Shown in pieces: positions 35,975 through 44,145 of a DNA stretch of 64,000 bases; position 1 is the first letter of the stretch; every line of letters begins with the position of its first letter. The stretch lies in contig NZ_JNJO01000004.1 in assembly GCF_000701685.1 (NCBI RefSeq), positions 90,000 to 153,999 on the forward strand, in the 5' to 3' direction. Made by a program: the position numbers and the translations under genes. The notes under the pieces are model-generated. The model made no database searches, had not been told where the DNA came from, and worked only from the letters and a program-made list of their open reading frames with translations. This stretch comes from Gemella sanguinis ATCC 700632. Lineage in GTDB: Bacteria > Bacillota > Bacilli > Staphylococcales > Gemellaceae.

Positions 35975-36778
35975 ATGAGTTTAGGATATATTAATCCAAT
36001 TGCATTTCATTTATTTACAAAACCTATTTATTGGTATGGAATTATAATTGCTACGACAGTGTTAGTAGCATATTTAATGGCTGAACGAGAAGCTTCAAAA
36101 AGAGGATTACCAAAGGATACGATGTTAGATCTTTTATTAATGGCTCTTCCAGTAGCTTTTATTTTCGCTCGAGCCTATTATGTTGTATTCAGATGGGATT
36201 ACTATTCAAATCATAAAGATGAAATAATTGCAATATGGGACGGAGGAATAGCTATCTATGGTGGCCTATTAGGTGGCTTTATTGTATTATATTTCTTCGC
36301 TAGAAAAAGAAAAATTAAAATAATAAAGCTTTTAGATATTATTGCACCAAGTTTATTAGTAGGTCAAATGCTTGGACGTTGGGGTAATTTCTTTAATCAT
36401 GAAGCTTTTGGTGGAGAAGTGAGTCGTTCATATTTAGAAGATAGATTTATTCCAAAATTTATAATAGATAATATGTTTATAGATGGAGCATACAGACAAC
36501 CTACCTTTTTATACGAGAGTTTCTGGTGCTTTATAGCGGTAACTATATTATTAATATTAAGAAATAAATTATCTCAAAGTGAAGTGTTTGCTTCGTATAT
36601 CATATTATATGGTGTAGAGAGATTTATCGTTGAAGGTATGCGAACAGACTCTTTATATATAGGTAGTTTACGTATTTCACAAGTACTTTCACTGGTATTT
36701 GTAGTTGGAAGTTTGATATACTTAATAGTGCTTAATACAAAGTTTAAAGACAAAAAAATATTGTATAAAGAATCATAA
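35975..36778 (+). CDS. lgt: prolipoprotein diacylglyceryl transferase
   Basis: It adds a diacylglycerol from phosphatidylglycerol to the lipobox cysteine of prelipoproteins. The 267-residue protein has about seven membrane helices and the Lgt signature GRWGNFFNHEAFGG with the conserved Arg and Asn. GGAG ends 8 nt before ATG. The hprK-lgt-trxB order is shared with Bacillus relatives. Confidence 0.97.
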   Translation: MSLGYINPIAFHLFTKPIYWYGIIIATTVLVAYLMAEREASKRGLPKDTMLDLLLMALPVAFIFARAYYVVFRWDYYSNHKDEIIAIWDGGIAIYGGLLGGFIVLYFFARKRKIKIIKLLDIIAPSLLVGQMLGRWGNFFNHEAFGGEVSRSYLEDRFIPKFIIDNMFIDGAYRQPTFLYESFWCFIAVTILLILRNKLSQSEVFASYIILYGVERFIVEGMRTDSLYIGSLRISQVLSLVFVVGSLIYLIVLNTKFKDKKILYKES

Positions 36779-36794
36779 AAAGAGGGTGGAAACT

Positions 36795-37718
36795 ATGACA
36801 GAAAAAATTTATGACTTAATTATTGTTGGAGCAGGTCCAGCGGGTATGACAGCATCAATTTATGCTTCACGTGCAAATATGTCTGTTCTAATGTTAGAGA
36901 GAAAGTATCCAGGTGGACAAATGCAATCTACAGAAGAAATTGAAAACTATACTGGGTATGAGCATATTACAGGACCTGAATTATCAGAAAAAATGTTTGA
37001 ACATTCTAAGAAATTTGGTACTGAATTTGCATTTGGAAATATTACCAAAATAGAAGTAAAAGAAGATTTAAAATATGTTACTGCAGGATCTACAGTATAT
37101 ATAGCTAAAACAGTTATTGTTGCTACAGGATCTGAACATAGAAATCTTAATGTACCAGGAGAAGAAGAATTCTCAGGTAAAGGAGTAAGCTACTGTGCTG
37201 TTTGTGATGGAGCTTTCTTTAGAAATAAAGAAGTAGTAGTAGTTGGTGGAGGTGACTCTGCTGTTGAAGAAGCACTATATCTATCTAATCTTGTCTCTAA
37301 AGTTACAATTGTTCATAGACGTGATGAATTAAGAGCACAAAAAATCTTACAAGATAGAGCATTTGCTAAAGATAATATTGAATTTATTTGGGACAGTGTG
37401 GTCACTGAAATTAAAGGTGAAAGAAAAGTTTCATCAGTTGAGATTCGTAATGTGAAAACAGAAGAAATCAGTTCTATTCCTGCAGATGGGATATTCATAT
37501 ACGTAGGAATGATACCTCAAACTAATGATTTTACTGAGTTAGGAATTACAAATTCTTCAGGGTATATACCTACTAACGAAAAACTTGAAACGACAATTCC
37601 TGGAATTTTTGCAGCTGGTGATGTTAGAGAAAAAGAAATAAGACAAGTAGTAACAGCTACGTCTGACGGTGCAATAGCTGCACAAGGAGCATATAGTTTT
37701 GTAGAAAGCTTAAAATAA
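36795..37718 (+). CDS. trxB: thioredoxin reductase
   Basis: It transfers electrons from NADPH through FAD to thioredoxin. The FAD motif VGAGPAG lies near residue 10, the redox centre is CAVC (C134/C137), and the NADPH motif GGGDSA follows. I choose ATG 36795 because GAGGGTGG upstream is its Shine-Dalgarno; the in-frame GTG at 36786 lies inside that site. The protein is then 307 residues, standard length. Confidence 0.97.
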   Translation: MTEKIYDLIIVGAGPAGMTASIYASRANMSVLMLERKYPGGQMQSTEEIENYTGYEHITGPELSEKMFEHSKKFGTEFAFGNITKIEVKEDLKYVTAGSTVYIAKTVIVATGSEHRNLNVPGEEEFSGKGVSYCAVCDGAFFRNKEVVVVGGGDSAVEEALYLSNLVSKVTIVHRRDELRAQKILQDRAFAKDNIEFIWDSVVTEIKGERKVSSVEIRNVKTEEISSIPADGIFIYVGMIPQTNDFTELGITNSSGYIPTNEKLETTIPGIFAAGDVREKEIRQVVTATSDGAIAAQGAYSFVESLK

Positions 37719-37721
37719 AAA

Positions 37722-37752
37722 ATGGACTCAAGAATTTCTTGAGTCTATTTTT
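37722..37752. terminator. bidirectional terminator between trxB and the pseudouridine synthase gene
   Basis: GGACTCAAGAA (37724-37734) pairs with TTCTTGAGTCT (37736-37746). A-run on the left and T-run on the right serve both converging genes; the hairpin overlaps the stop codon of the minus-strand gene. Confidence 0.85.
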
Positions 37753-38602
37753 CTATTATAAATTCTGTTCTTAACGAAGAGTTTATTTCAAGTTTATCGT
37801 TAGTTACTGGATGATTAAATACAACCTTTAATGCACCAAGGTACATTTTATCATACTTATAACCATCGTGTGAATAGAGTTTATCTCCAATAATTGCGTT
37901 ACCGATTGAAGACAAGTGAACTCGAATTTGATGAGTTCTTCCTGTATCTAGCGAAATTGTAACCATAAACTTATTTTGATCTATTTTTTCACAAGAGAGT
38001 ATATTTGTTATAGCTTTTTTTCCTTTGTTTGTAACTGCCATTTTATTTTTTTCACGGCTATCACGACCTATATTATTTTTTATAGTCTGTGGTTTTATAT
38101 TATTTTTTGTAAGTGCTGTATAATATCTTTTAATTTCCCGATTTTCTAACATATGATCGAGTTTTGATTTTATTAAGGGAGTTTTAGACAAAATTACCAG
38201 TCCACAAGTATCAATATCTAATCGATGAATTGGCTCTAGATATTGATAGTCAGAAATTAAATAATTAACTAATGTGTTATCTTCAGTACTAATATCATTT
38301 GGATGAGTTTTAATTCCAAATGGTTTTGAAACTACTAGTAGATATGAATCTTCATATTCTTTTATTATTGATAAGCTTTTATTTATTAAATAGTTTGATT
38401 TTGATAATTCTATATTTAGTTTAAGAATATCATTTTTCGATAATGGTGTGTTAAGTTTTGCGATATCATTATTAATTAAAATTGTATTTTTGTCTTGATG
38501 TGATTGCATTCTTATAATGTGAAGATTTTTCTTTGAAATTTTTAAAAATTTAACTAAATAATCCTCTACACTTTTATAATCATTTAAAACTTTAAAATGC
38601 AT
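37745..38602 (-). CDS. RluA-family pseudouridine synthase
   Basis: It is a 285-residue enzyme that converts specific uridines in rRNA or tRNA to pseudouridine. The signature HRLDIDTCGLVILSK contains the catalytic Asp. GRTHQIRVHLSSIG and KPFGIKTHP are also family motifs. The N-terminal ~65 residues look like a weak S4-type domain. RluA-family members cannot be told apart by motif alone, so the target site is open. On the minus strand AAAGGAG lies 6 nt before ATG. It is the only complete minus-strand gene in the window. Confidence 0.92.
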   Translation of the reverse strand: MHFKVLNDYKSVEDYLVKFLKISKKNLHIIRMQSHQDKNTILINNDIAKLNTPLSKNDILKLNIELSKSNYLINKSLSIIKEYEDSYLLVVSKPFGIKTHPNDISTEDNTLVNYLISDYQYLEPIHRLDIDTCGLVILSKTPLIKSKLDHMLENREIKRYYTALTKNNIKPQTIKNNIGRDSREKNKMAVTNKGKKAITNILSCEKIDQNKFMVTISLDTGRTHQIRVHLSSIGNAIIGDKLYSHDGYKYDKMYLGALKVVFNHPVTNDKLEINSSLRTEFIIEK

Positions 38603-38907
38603 AATTGCTCCTTTTATAATTATTAAATATTGAAAATATAGTCGTAGTATGTTTTTAATAATACAATTGAGAATATTTTAGAGAATATTCATAATAACGT
38701 AATGTTCTTCTAGTTTTAGTAGCTTTAATTATATAATACTTTAGGTAATCAATAAAGTAAAAAGAGAGAATCATAAAAAGGTTATTTAGTATAATAATTT
38801 ATATATATTATTATTACCTGTTGTTAAAGTGTAAAAGTTGAAAGTTATAAATTTATAAAAATATAATAAATTTAATTTATCTAAAGTATGATTATAACAA
38901 TATTATT

Positions 38908-38973
38908 ATAAGGTTAGTAACAGATTGGTCTACAACGGAAGAGGATATAGATAAGGTAATAAAATTATTTTAA
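38908..38973 (+). pseudogene. C-terminal relic of a low-specificity L-threonine aldolase gene
   Basis: The frame reads IRLVTDWSTTEEDIDKVIKLF and then stop. This is the ending of pyridoxal-phosphate threonine aldolases (typically RLVTSxxTTEEDVD...). Upstream the frame has no recognisable aldolase sequence and the 300 bp before it are A+T-rich and stop-filled, so the rest of the gene is lost. The original terminator persists at 38986. This marks a deletion that removed most of the gene. Confidence 0.6.
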
Positions 38974-38985
38974 AATTAAATTTTT

Positions 38986-39020
38986 AAGAAGCTAGGCATA
39001 AAGAACTAGTTTCTTTTTTT
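38986..39020 (+). terminator. terminator left behind the threonine aldolase relic
   Basis: AAGAAGCTAG (38986-38995) pairs with CTAGTTTCTT (39006-39015; one G-U pair), followed by a T-run. Confidence 0.75.
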
Positions 39021-39089
39021 ATCTATATATTTATAAATTAATGCATTAAAATTTAAATTTACTGTTGATTTTAAAGCTTATTTATAGTA

Positions 39090-39172
39090 TTATTAAACTT
39101 GTATTTAGTAAAAGTAAACTAATAGTTTAATAACAGAATACTTTCAAGACAAAAAGTTTATTAATATTAAAC
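39090..39172 (+). promoter_or_regulatory. cluster of TATTAAAC motifs upstream of the pot regulator (operator candidate)
   Basis: TTATTAAACT (39090-39099) has its exact inverse AGTTTAATAA at 39124-39133. A third palindromic element GTTTATTAATATTAAAC lies at 39156-39172. Thus TATTAAAC occurs three times in alternating orientation within 83 bp, ending about 70 bp before the regulator gene. The spacing suggests cooperative binding by the encoded XRE-cupin protein. The remaining part of 38603-39244 shows nothing else recognisable apart from the aldolase relic and its terminator. Confidence 0.5.
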
Positions 39173-39244
39173 CTTCATAACAAAAAGTAAGATAATAATA
39201 AACTTAGTAATAGCAATTTTGTTATTGTTAGGAAAGGAGATAAG

Positions 39245-39790
39245 ATGTACTCAATAGGAGAAAGATTGAAAAGATTGAGAATTCAAAAAAATCTCACCCA
39301 AGAAGAATTAGGAGAACGTACAGATTTAAGTAAAGGATATATTTCACAAGTAGAACGTGACTTAGCTTCACCATCTATGGAAACATTTTTTAACATTTTA
39401 CAGGTTCTAGGTTGTGCTCCAAAAGATTTTTTTGATAAAGAAAGTTCAAGTCAAAAAGTGTACTACTCATTAGAGGATCAAACTAGCTATGAAGAAACTG
39501 ATGAAGGTTATGAATTAACTTGGTTAGTACCAGAATCTAATGAAAAAGAAATGGAATCATTAATTCTTAAATTAGAGAAAAATAGCAATTATAAAACTTT
39601 TTCACCTTCAGAATCAGAAACATTATGTTATGTTTTGCGAGGAAAATGTAAACTAAAACTTGGAGAAGAGGAATATATTGCTTCAGAAAAAGAATCATTT
39701 TATTTTTTAGCTACTTCAGAACACAGGTTATCAAATCCATTTGATCAAGAATGTGAAATTTTGATAGTAGCAACTAATTCGTATTTATAA
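39245..39790 (+). CDS. XRE-cupin transcriptional regulator of the polyamine operon
   Basis: It is a 181-residue protein with an N-terminal HTH ([20 protein letters not shown], then [20 protein letters not shown]) and a C-terminal cupin domain (about residues 110-178, with [17 protein letters not shown]). This is the PuuR-like architecture; such proteins sense polyamines or related small molecules. It lies 10 bp upstream of potA and is co-directional with potABCD, so it probably regulates the operon and itself. AAAGGAG precedes ATG. Confidence 0.88.
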   Translation: MYSIGERLKRLRIQKNLTQEELGERTDLSKGYISQVERDLASPSMETFFNILQVLGCAPKDFFDKESSSQKVYYSLEDQTSYEETDEGYELTWLVPESNEKEMESLILKLEKNSNYKTFSPSESETLCYVLRGKCKLKLGEEEYIASEKESFYFLATSEHRLSNPFDQECEILIVATNSYL

Positions 39791-39800
39791 GGAGAAAATA

Positions 39801-40889
39801 ATGGCAAATATTGTTGAATTTAAAGATGTATCAATGTCGTTTGGTAATAATAAAGTTTTAAAAAATATTGATTTAGAAATTGAAAAAGGTAATTTTTATA
39901 CTTTATTAGGACCAAGTGGTTGTGGTAAAAGTACAATTTTAAAATTAATAGGTGGATTTTTAAGTCCAACTTCAGGAGATGTACTATTAGATAATAAAGT
40001 GGTAAATGATTTACCGGCTAATAAACGTCAAGTTAATACTGTTTTCCAGGATTATGCATTATTTCCACACATGAATGTATTTGAAAACGTAGCTTTTGGT
40101 TTAAAAATAAAAAATGAAAAAAAAGAAGTTATAAATAAAAAAGTAAAAAAAGCTTTAAAACAAGTTAACCTTGTAGGTTTTGAAAAACGCGATATTAGTG
40201 AAATGAGTGGAGGGCAAAAACAACGTGTTGCAATTGCCCGCGCAATTGTAAATGAGCCGGAAATTATTTTACTTGACGAATCATTATCTGCTCTTGATTT
40301 AAAATTACGACAAGAGATGCAATATGAACTTCGTGAGTTACAACAACAAACAGGTATAACTTTCATTTACGTGACACATGACCAAGAAGAAGCTTTAGCA
40401 ATGAGTGATTATATCTTTGTTATGAATAATGGTAAAATTGAACAAAGTGGAACCCCTCTGGATATTTATGATGAACCTGTAAACAGATTTGTTGCTGACT
40501 TTATAGGAGAATCTAATATTGTTAATGCAGTAATGATAGATGACTATTTAGTAGAAATTTACGGAAAACAATATGAATGTGTTGATGCTGGTTTAGATAA
40601 AAATAAACGAGTAGAAGTAGTAATTAGACCAGAAGATTTAGAAATTACTTCTCTTGAAAAAGGAAAAATCAACGTTGTAGTAGATACACAATTATTCAGA
40701 GGTGTACATTATGAAATTTGTTGTTTAGATGATCAGTATAACGAATGGATTGTACATTCTACTAAAGAAGCAAAACCTGGTTCTGCTGTCGGACTAAACT
40801 TTGATCCTGAAGCAATACATATCATGGTACCAGGAGAAACAGAAGAAGAATTTGACGCACGTTTAGAATCATATGAAGAGGAGGAATAA
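39801..40889 (+). CDS. potA: spermidine/putrescine ABC transporter ATPase
   Basis: It energises polyamine uptake. The 362-residue protein has Walker A GPSGCGKS (37-44), signature [14 protein letters not shown], Walker [13 protein letters not shown] and a C-terminal TOBE domain (VRPEDLEI region, from about 270). The ATPase Walker B ends DES instead of DEP, as in other PotA proteins of Firmicutes. AAGGAG precedes ATG. potB starts 2 bp after its stop. Confidence 0.96.
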   Translation: MANIVEFKDVSMSFGNNKVLKNIDLEIEKGNFYTLLGPSGCGKSTILKLIGGFLSPTSGDVLLDNKVVNDLPANKRQVNTVFQDYALFPHMNVFENVAFGLKIKNEKKEVINKKVKKALKQVNLVGFEKRDISEMSGGQKQRVAIARAIVNEPEIILLDESLSALDLKLRQEMQYELRELQQQTGITFIYVTHDQEEALAMSDYIFVMNNGKIEQSGTPLDIYDEPVNRFVADFIGESNIVNAVMIDDYLVEIYGKQYECVDAGLDKNKRVEVVIRPEDLEITSLEKGKINVVVDTQLFRGVHYEICCLDDQYNEWIVHSTKEAKPGSAVGLNFDPEAIHIMVPGETEEEFDARLESYEEEE

Positions 40890-40891
40890 TA

Positions 40892-41710
40892 ATGTTTAAT
40901 AAAAAAACACGCTCACTTTTCATGATTCCATATATAATGTGGATGTTACTTTTTGTAGTATTTCCAATTTTACTGATTGTTTATTATTCTTTTAGAGATA
41001 TTAATGGTAATTTTACCCTTTCAAACTATCAAGTATTTTTTAGTAGCACATATGTATTAATGACGCTTTATAGTTTTTGGTATGCTTTTTTAATTACTCT
41101 AATTTGTTTAGTAATAAGTTATCCTTTAGCTTTTATAATTAGTAAAAGCAAATATAGCGAATTGCTACTTTTACTTATTATATTACCGACATGGATTAAT
41201 ATATTGTTAAAAACATACGCGTTCTTAGGATTATTTGGAGAATATGGAACAATTAACAGTTTCTTAGAATATATAGGAATAGGTACGCAAAGTTTATTAT
41301 TCAACTCATTCAGTTTTGTATTTGTATCTAGTTACATATTCCTACCATTTATGTTATTACCAATTTATAACTCAGTAGTAGGAATTAATAGAAACTTGAT
41401 AGAAGCTTCATATGATTTAGGGGCAGATTTTAAAACTACATTTAGAAAGATTATATTTCCTTTAAGTATTAATGGTGTAAAAACTGGTATACAGGTTACA
41501 TTTATTCCAGCATTATCTCTATTTATGATAACAAGGCTTATTGCAGGTAACAAAATTATAAACTTAGGTACTGCCATTGAAGAGCATTTTCTTGTTACAC
41601 AAAACTGGGGATTAGGATCTACAATAGCTGTGTTCTTAATAGTTGTAATGGGAATTATAATGGTATTAACAAATACTAAAGATAAAGTAACTATAGGAGG
41701 AAAAAAATAA
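40892..41710 (+). CDS. potB: spermidine/putrescine ABC transporter permease PotB
   Basis: It is a 272-residue permease with six hydrophobic segments and the EAA-type loop EASYDLGADFKTTFRKIIFP, which contacts PotA. It overlaps potC by one base (TAATG). AGGAGG lies upstream of ATG within potA. Confidence 0.95.
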   Translation: MFNKKTRSLFMIPYIMWMLLFVVFPILLIVYYSFRDINGNFTLSNYQVFFSSTYVLMTLYSFWYAFLITLICLVISYPLAFIISKSKYSELLLLLIILPTWINILLKTYAFLGLFGEYGTINSFLEYIGIGTQSLLFNSFSFVFVSSYIFLPFMLLPIYNSVVGINRNLIEASYDLGADFKTTFRKIIFPLSINGVKTGIQVTFIPALSLFMITRLIAGNKIINLGTAIEEHFLVTQNWGLGSTIAVFLIVVMGIIMVLTNTKDKVTIGGKK

Positions 41711-42510
41711 TGAAATTAACTTCAAAATTATATTTAATAGTTATTTTTGCAATATTATATATACCTCTAGTTTATTTAGCGTACTATTCATTTAACTCTG
41801 GAAAAACAATGATAGATTTCGAAGGATTCTCATGGAAACACTATGTAGAATTGTTTGAAAATACTCGTATGATGGTAATTGTTATTAATACTTTAGTAGT
41901 TGCTTTACTTTGTGGATTATTTTCAGCTGTTTTAGGAACATTAGGAGCATTAGGTATATACTCACTTAAATCTAACAAAAAGAAAAATAGCTTTTTAATT
42001 GGTAACAATATTTTAATTGTGAGTCCAGACGTAATAATTGGGTGTTCATTCTTACTTATGTTCACATTTATAGGAAAACAGTTAGGAATTGATAGTATTC
42101 AAGGTTTTTGGTCAGTTCTACTATCGCATATAGCTTTTAGTATACCGATAGTAGTATTGATGGTATTACCAAAATTATATGAGATGCCAAAATCTATAAT
42201 TGATGCAGCTGTTGACCTTGGGGCAACATATCCACAAGTTTTAAGTAAAATCGTTATTCCGTATATTACTCCTGGAATTCTAGCAGGGTTCTTTATGGGA
42301 CTAACTTATTCACTTGATGACTTTGCGGTAACTTTCTTCGTTACTGGTAATGGATTCCAAACACTATCAGTAGAAATTTATTCAATGGCAAGACAAGGAA
42401 TAAACTTACAAATCAATGCATTATCAACAGTCTTAACTCTTTTTGTTGTAATTGCAGCAATTATATACTATATAATTAATACAAGTAAGTTGAAAAGGGA
42501 GGTAAGATAG
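41710..42510 (+). CDS. potC: spermidine/putrescine ABC transporter permease PotC
   Basis: It is a 266-residue permease with six hydrophobic segments and the EAA-like loop DAAVDLGATYPQVLSKIVIP. It pairs with PotB to form the membrane channel. AGGAGG lies 7 nt before the ATG, within the end of potB. One base separates its stop from potD. Confidence 0.95.
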   Translation: MKLTSKLYLIVIFAILYIPLVYLAYYSFNSGKTMIDFEGFSWKHYVELFENTRMMVIVINTLVVALLCGLFSAVLGTLGALGIYSLKSNKKKNSFLIGNNILIVSPDVIIGCSFLLMFTFIGKQLGIDSIQGFWSVLLSHIAFSIPIVVLMVLPKLYEMPKSIIDAAVDLGATYPQVLSKIVIPYITPGILAGFFMGLTYSLDDFAVTFFVTGNGFQTLSVEIYSMARQGINLQINALSTVLTLFVVIAAIIYYIINTSKLKREVR

Positions 42511-42511
42511 T

Positions 42512-43588
42512 ATGAAAAAATTACTTATTTCTGCTTTATCAATCTTAGTTATTTGTTTAGGATTATTATACAGTAGAGATTTCATTGATAGCTCAAGTAG
42601 TGGAGAAAAACAAACTCTTACAATTTTCAACTGGGGTGAATATATTGATCCAGACTTAATTAAAAAATTTGAAGCTGAAACTGGAATAAAAGTTGTTTAT
42701 GAAACTTTCGATTCAAATGAGGCTATGCTAACAAAAATACAGTCAGGATCTACACCTTATGATTTAGTTGTACCTTCAGATTATATGATTAAAAAAATGA
42801 AGAAATTAGATTTATTAAAAAAACTAGATCATAGTAAACTAGAAGGTTTTGATAATATAGATAAACAATTTATAAATCTTTCTTTTGACCCTAACAACGA
42901 ATACTCTGTTCCATATTTTTGGGGTACATTAGGAATAGTTTATAATAAGACAAAAGTTCCAAGTGATTTGAAATTTGAAAAATGGGATGACTTATGGGAC
43001 GCTCGTTTAGAAAATAATATTCTTCTTATTGATGGCGCAAGAGAAATGATGGGAATTGCTTTACAATCTGAAGGTAATTCTGTAAATGATACTAATGAAG
43101 TTAATCTTAATTTAGCTGAGAAAAAATTAGAATTATTACATAAAAATGTTAAAGCAATAAATGCTGATGAGAAAAAAATGCTAATGATTAATAATGAAGC
43201 TTGGGTTTCAGTTGTCTTTTCAGGTGATGCATCAGCAATAATGACAGAAAATGAAAATATGGTATATTCAGTACCTAAAGAAGGAACAAACCTTTGGTTT
43301 GATAATATAGTTATACCTAAAACTTCAAAAAACGAAGATGCAGCTTATAAATTTATAAACTTTATGCTTAGACCAGAAAATGCAGCTCAAAATGCAAAAT
43401 TCATTGGATACGCTACTCCAAATGAGAAAGCTAAAGAATTATTACCAGAAGAAGTTACATCTGATGAACAGTTCTATCCCGATTTAAGTAGTATAGGAAA
43501 AGCAGAAGTTTACGAAGATTTATCGCCAGCAATGCTTCAGTTATACAATGACTTATTCTTGAAATTTAAAATAAATAATAGAAATTAA
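42512..43588 (+). CDS. potD: spermidine/putrescine-binding protein PotD
   Basis: It is a 358-residue extracytoplasmic solute-binding protein. An N-terminal hydrophobic segment (residues 4-20) holds ILVIC, a poor lipobox because Ile precedes Cys, so lipid anchoring by Lgt is uncertain. The mature part begins near LTIFNWGEYIDPDLI, the PotD signature, and has a VPYFWGTLGIVYN segment. It delivers polyamine to PotBC. GGGAGG is 7 nt before ATG. The operon ends at a strong terminator. Confidence 0.95.
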   Translation: MKKLLISALSILVICLGLLYSRDFIDSSSSGEKQTLTIFNWGEYIDPDLIKKFEAETGIKVVYETFDSNEAMLTKIQSGSTPYDLVVPSDYMIKKMKKLDLLKKLDHSKLEGFDNIDKQFINLSFDPNNEYSVPYFWGTLGIVYNKTKVPSDLKFEKWDDLWDARLENNILLIDGAREMMGIALQSEGNSVNDTNEVNLNLAEKKLELLHKNVKAINADEKKMLMINNEAWVSVVFSGDASAIMTENENMVYSVPKEGTNLWFDNIVIPKTSKNEDAAYKFINFMLRPENAAQNAKFIGYATPNEKAKELLPEEVTSDEQFYPDLSSIGKAEVYEDLSPAMLQLYNDLFLKFKINNRN

Positions 43589-43597
43589 TATGAATTA

Positions 43598-43647
43598 AGA
43601 TAAAGTAGATTATTTATAAAAAATGAAATCTACTTTATCTTTTTTAT
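43598..43647 (+). terminator. intrinsic terminator of the pot operon
   Basis: AGATAAAGTAGATT (43598-43611) pairs perfectly with AATCTACTTTATCT (43627-43640), followed by T6. Confidence 0.92.
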
Positions 43648-43649
43648 AG

Positions 43650-43679
43650 TTGTAATAACTAATCATCTTGTCATATAAT
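43650..43679 (+). promoter_or_regulatory. promoter of the small membrane protein gene
   Basis: TTGTAA (43650-43655), 18-bp spacer, TATAAT (43674-43679), 34 bp before the ATG. Confidence 0.55.
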
Positions 43680-43712
43680 AAATATAAATAGTAGAGAAGG
43701 GAGAATTATTAT

Positions 43713-44045
43713 ATGAAGAAAAGTACTGCACTATTAATTATAATATTACCAATAGAATTAATGACGTTATTGTTATTTTTTTTACCTGAAAGATATCTAG
43801 CAACTGGAACTATGATAATGGTACTATATTTTGGAATAATTTTTTTGATTTTAGGAAAATATATAAAAAGAGGAGATAATGCTCATTTGATTAATGGCAT
43901 CGATATTAGTTTTGAAGAGGCAAAATTACCAGAAAATATTGAAAAGTATTCTAAAGATAGTAAGATTGTAGGAAATATATGTTTTGGAATGGGTAGTATA
44001 TGTTTTCTTGTTGTAATAGTGTACTTTATTGTAATCAGTATTTAG
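43713..44045 (+). CDS. small three-helix membrane protein of unknown function
   Basis: It is a 110-residue protein with hydrophobic helices at about residues 5-24, 32-50 and 87-109, and a polar loop containing KRGDNAHLINGIDISFEEA. The layout (membrane helices around a loop of INGxxxxSxEE type) is faintly like DUF3784 proteins, but I cannot confirm it. AGAAGGGAG precedes ATG. It has its own promoter and a strong terminator, so it is a single-gene unit. Confidence 0.75.
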   Translation: MKKSTALLIIILPIELMTLLLFFLPERYLATGTMIMVLYFGIIFLILGKYIKRGDNAHLINGIDISFEEAKLPENIEKYSKDSKIVGNICFGMGSICFLVVIVYFIVISI

Positions 44046-44048
44046 TTA

Positions 44049-44085
44049 AAAGCATAGTGAAAAATTTTTCACTATGCTTTTTTTA
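44049..44085 (+). terminator. intrinsic terminator before dnaX
   Basis: AAAGCATAGTGAAAA and TTTTCACTATGCTTT form a perfect 15-bp stem with a tiny loop, followed by T4. Confidence 0.92.
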
Positions 44086-44106
44086 CTATAAGTAATATAT
44101 AAAATA

Positions 44107-44115
44107 TGGTATAAT
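44107..44115 (+). promoter_or_regulatory. extended -10 promoter of dnaX
   Basis: TGGTATAAT (44107-44115), 30 bp before the dnaX ATG. Confidence 0.55.
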
Positions 44116-44145
44116 TATATAGTTAAGTTTATATAGGAGGATTGT

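Noticed and set aside
38603-39244. CRISPR array or origin suspected from repeated A+T-rich motifs
   Set aside because: Repeats are short, unevenly spaced and inverted, without spacers; no DnaA-box cluster or cas genes are visible.
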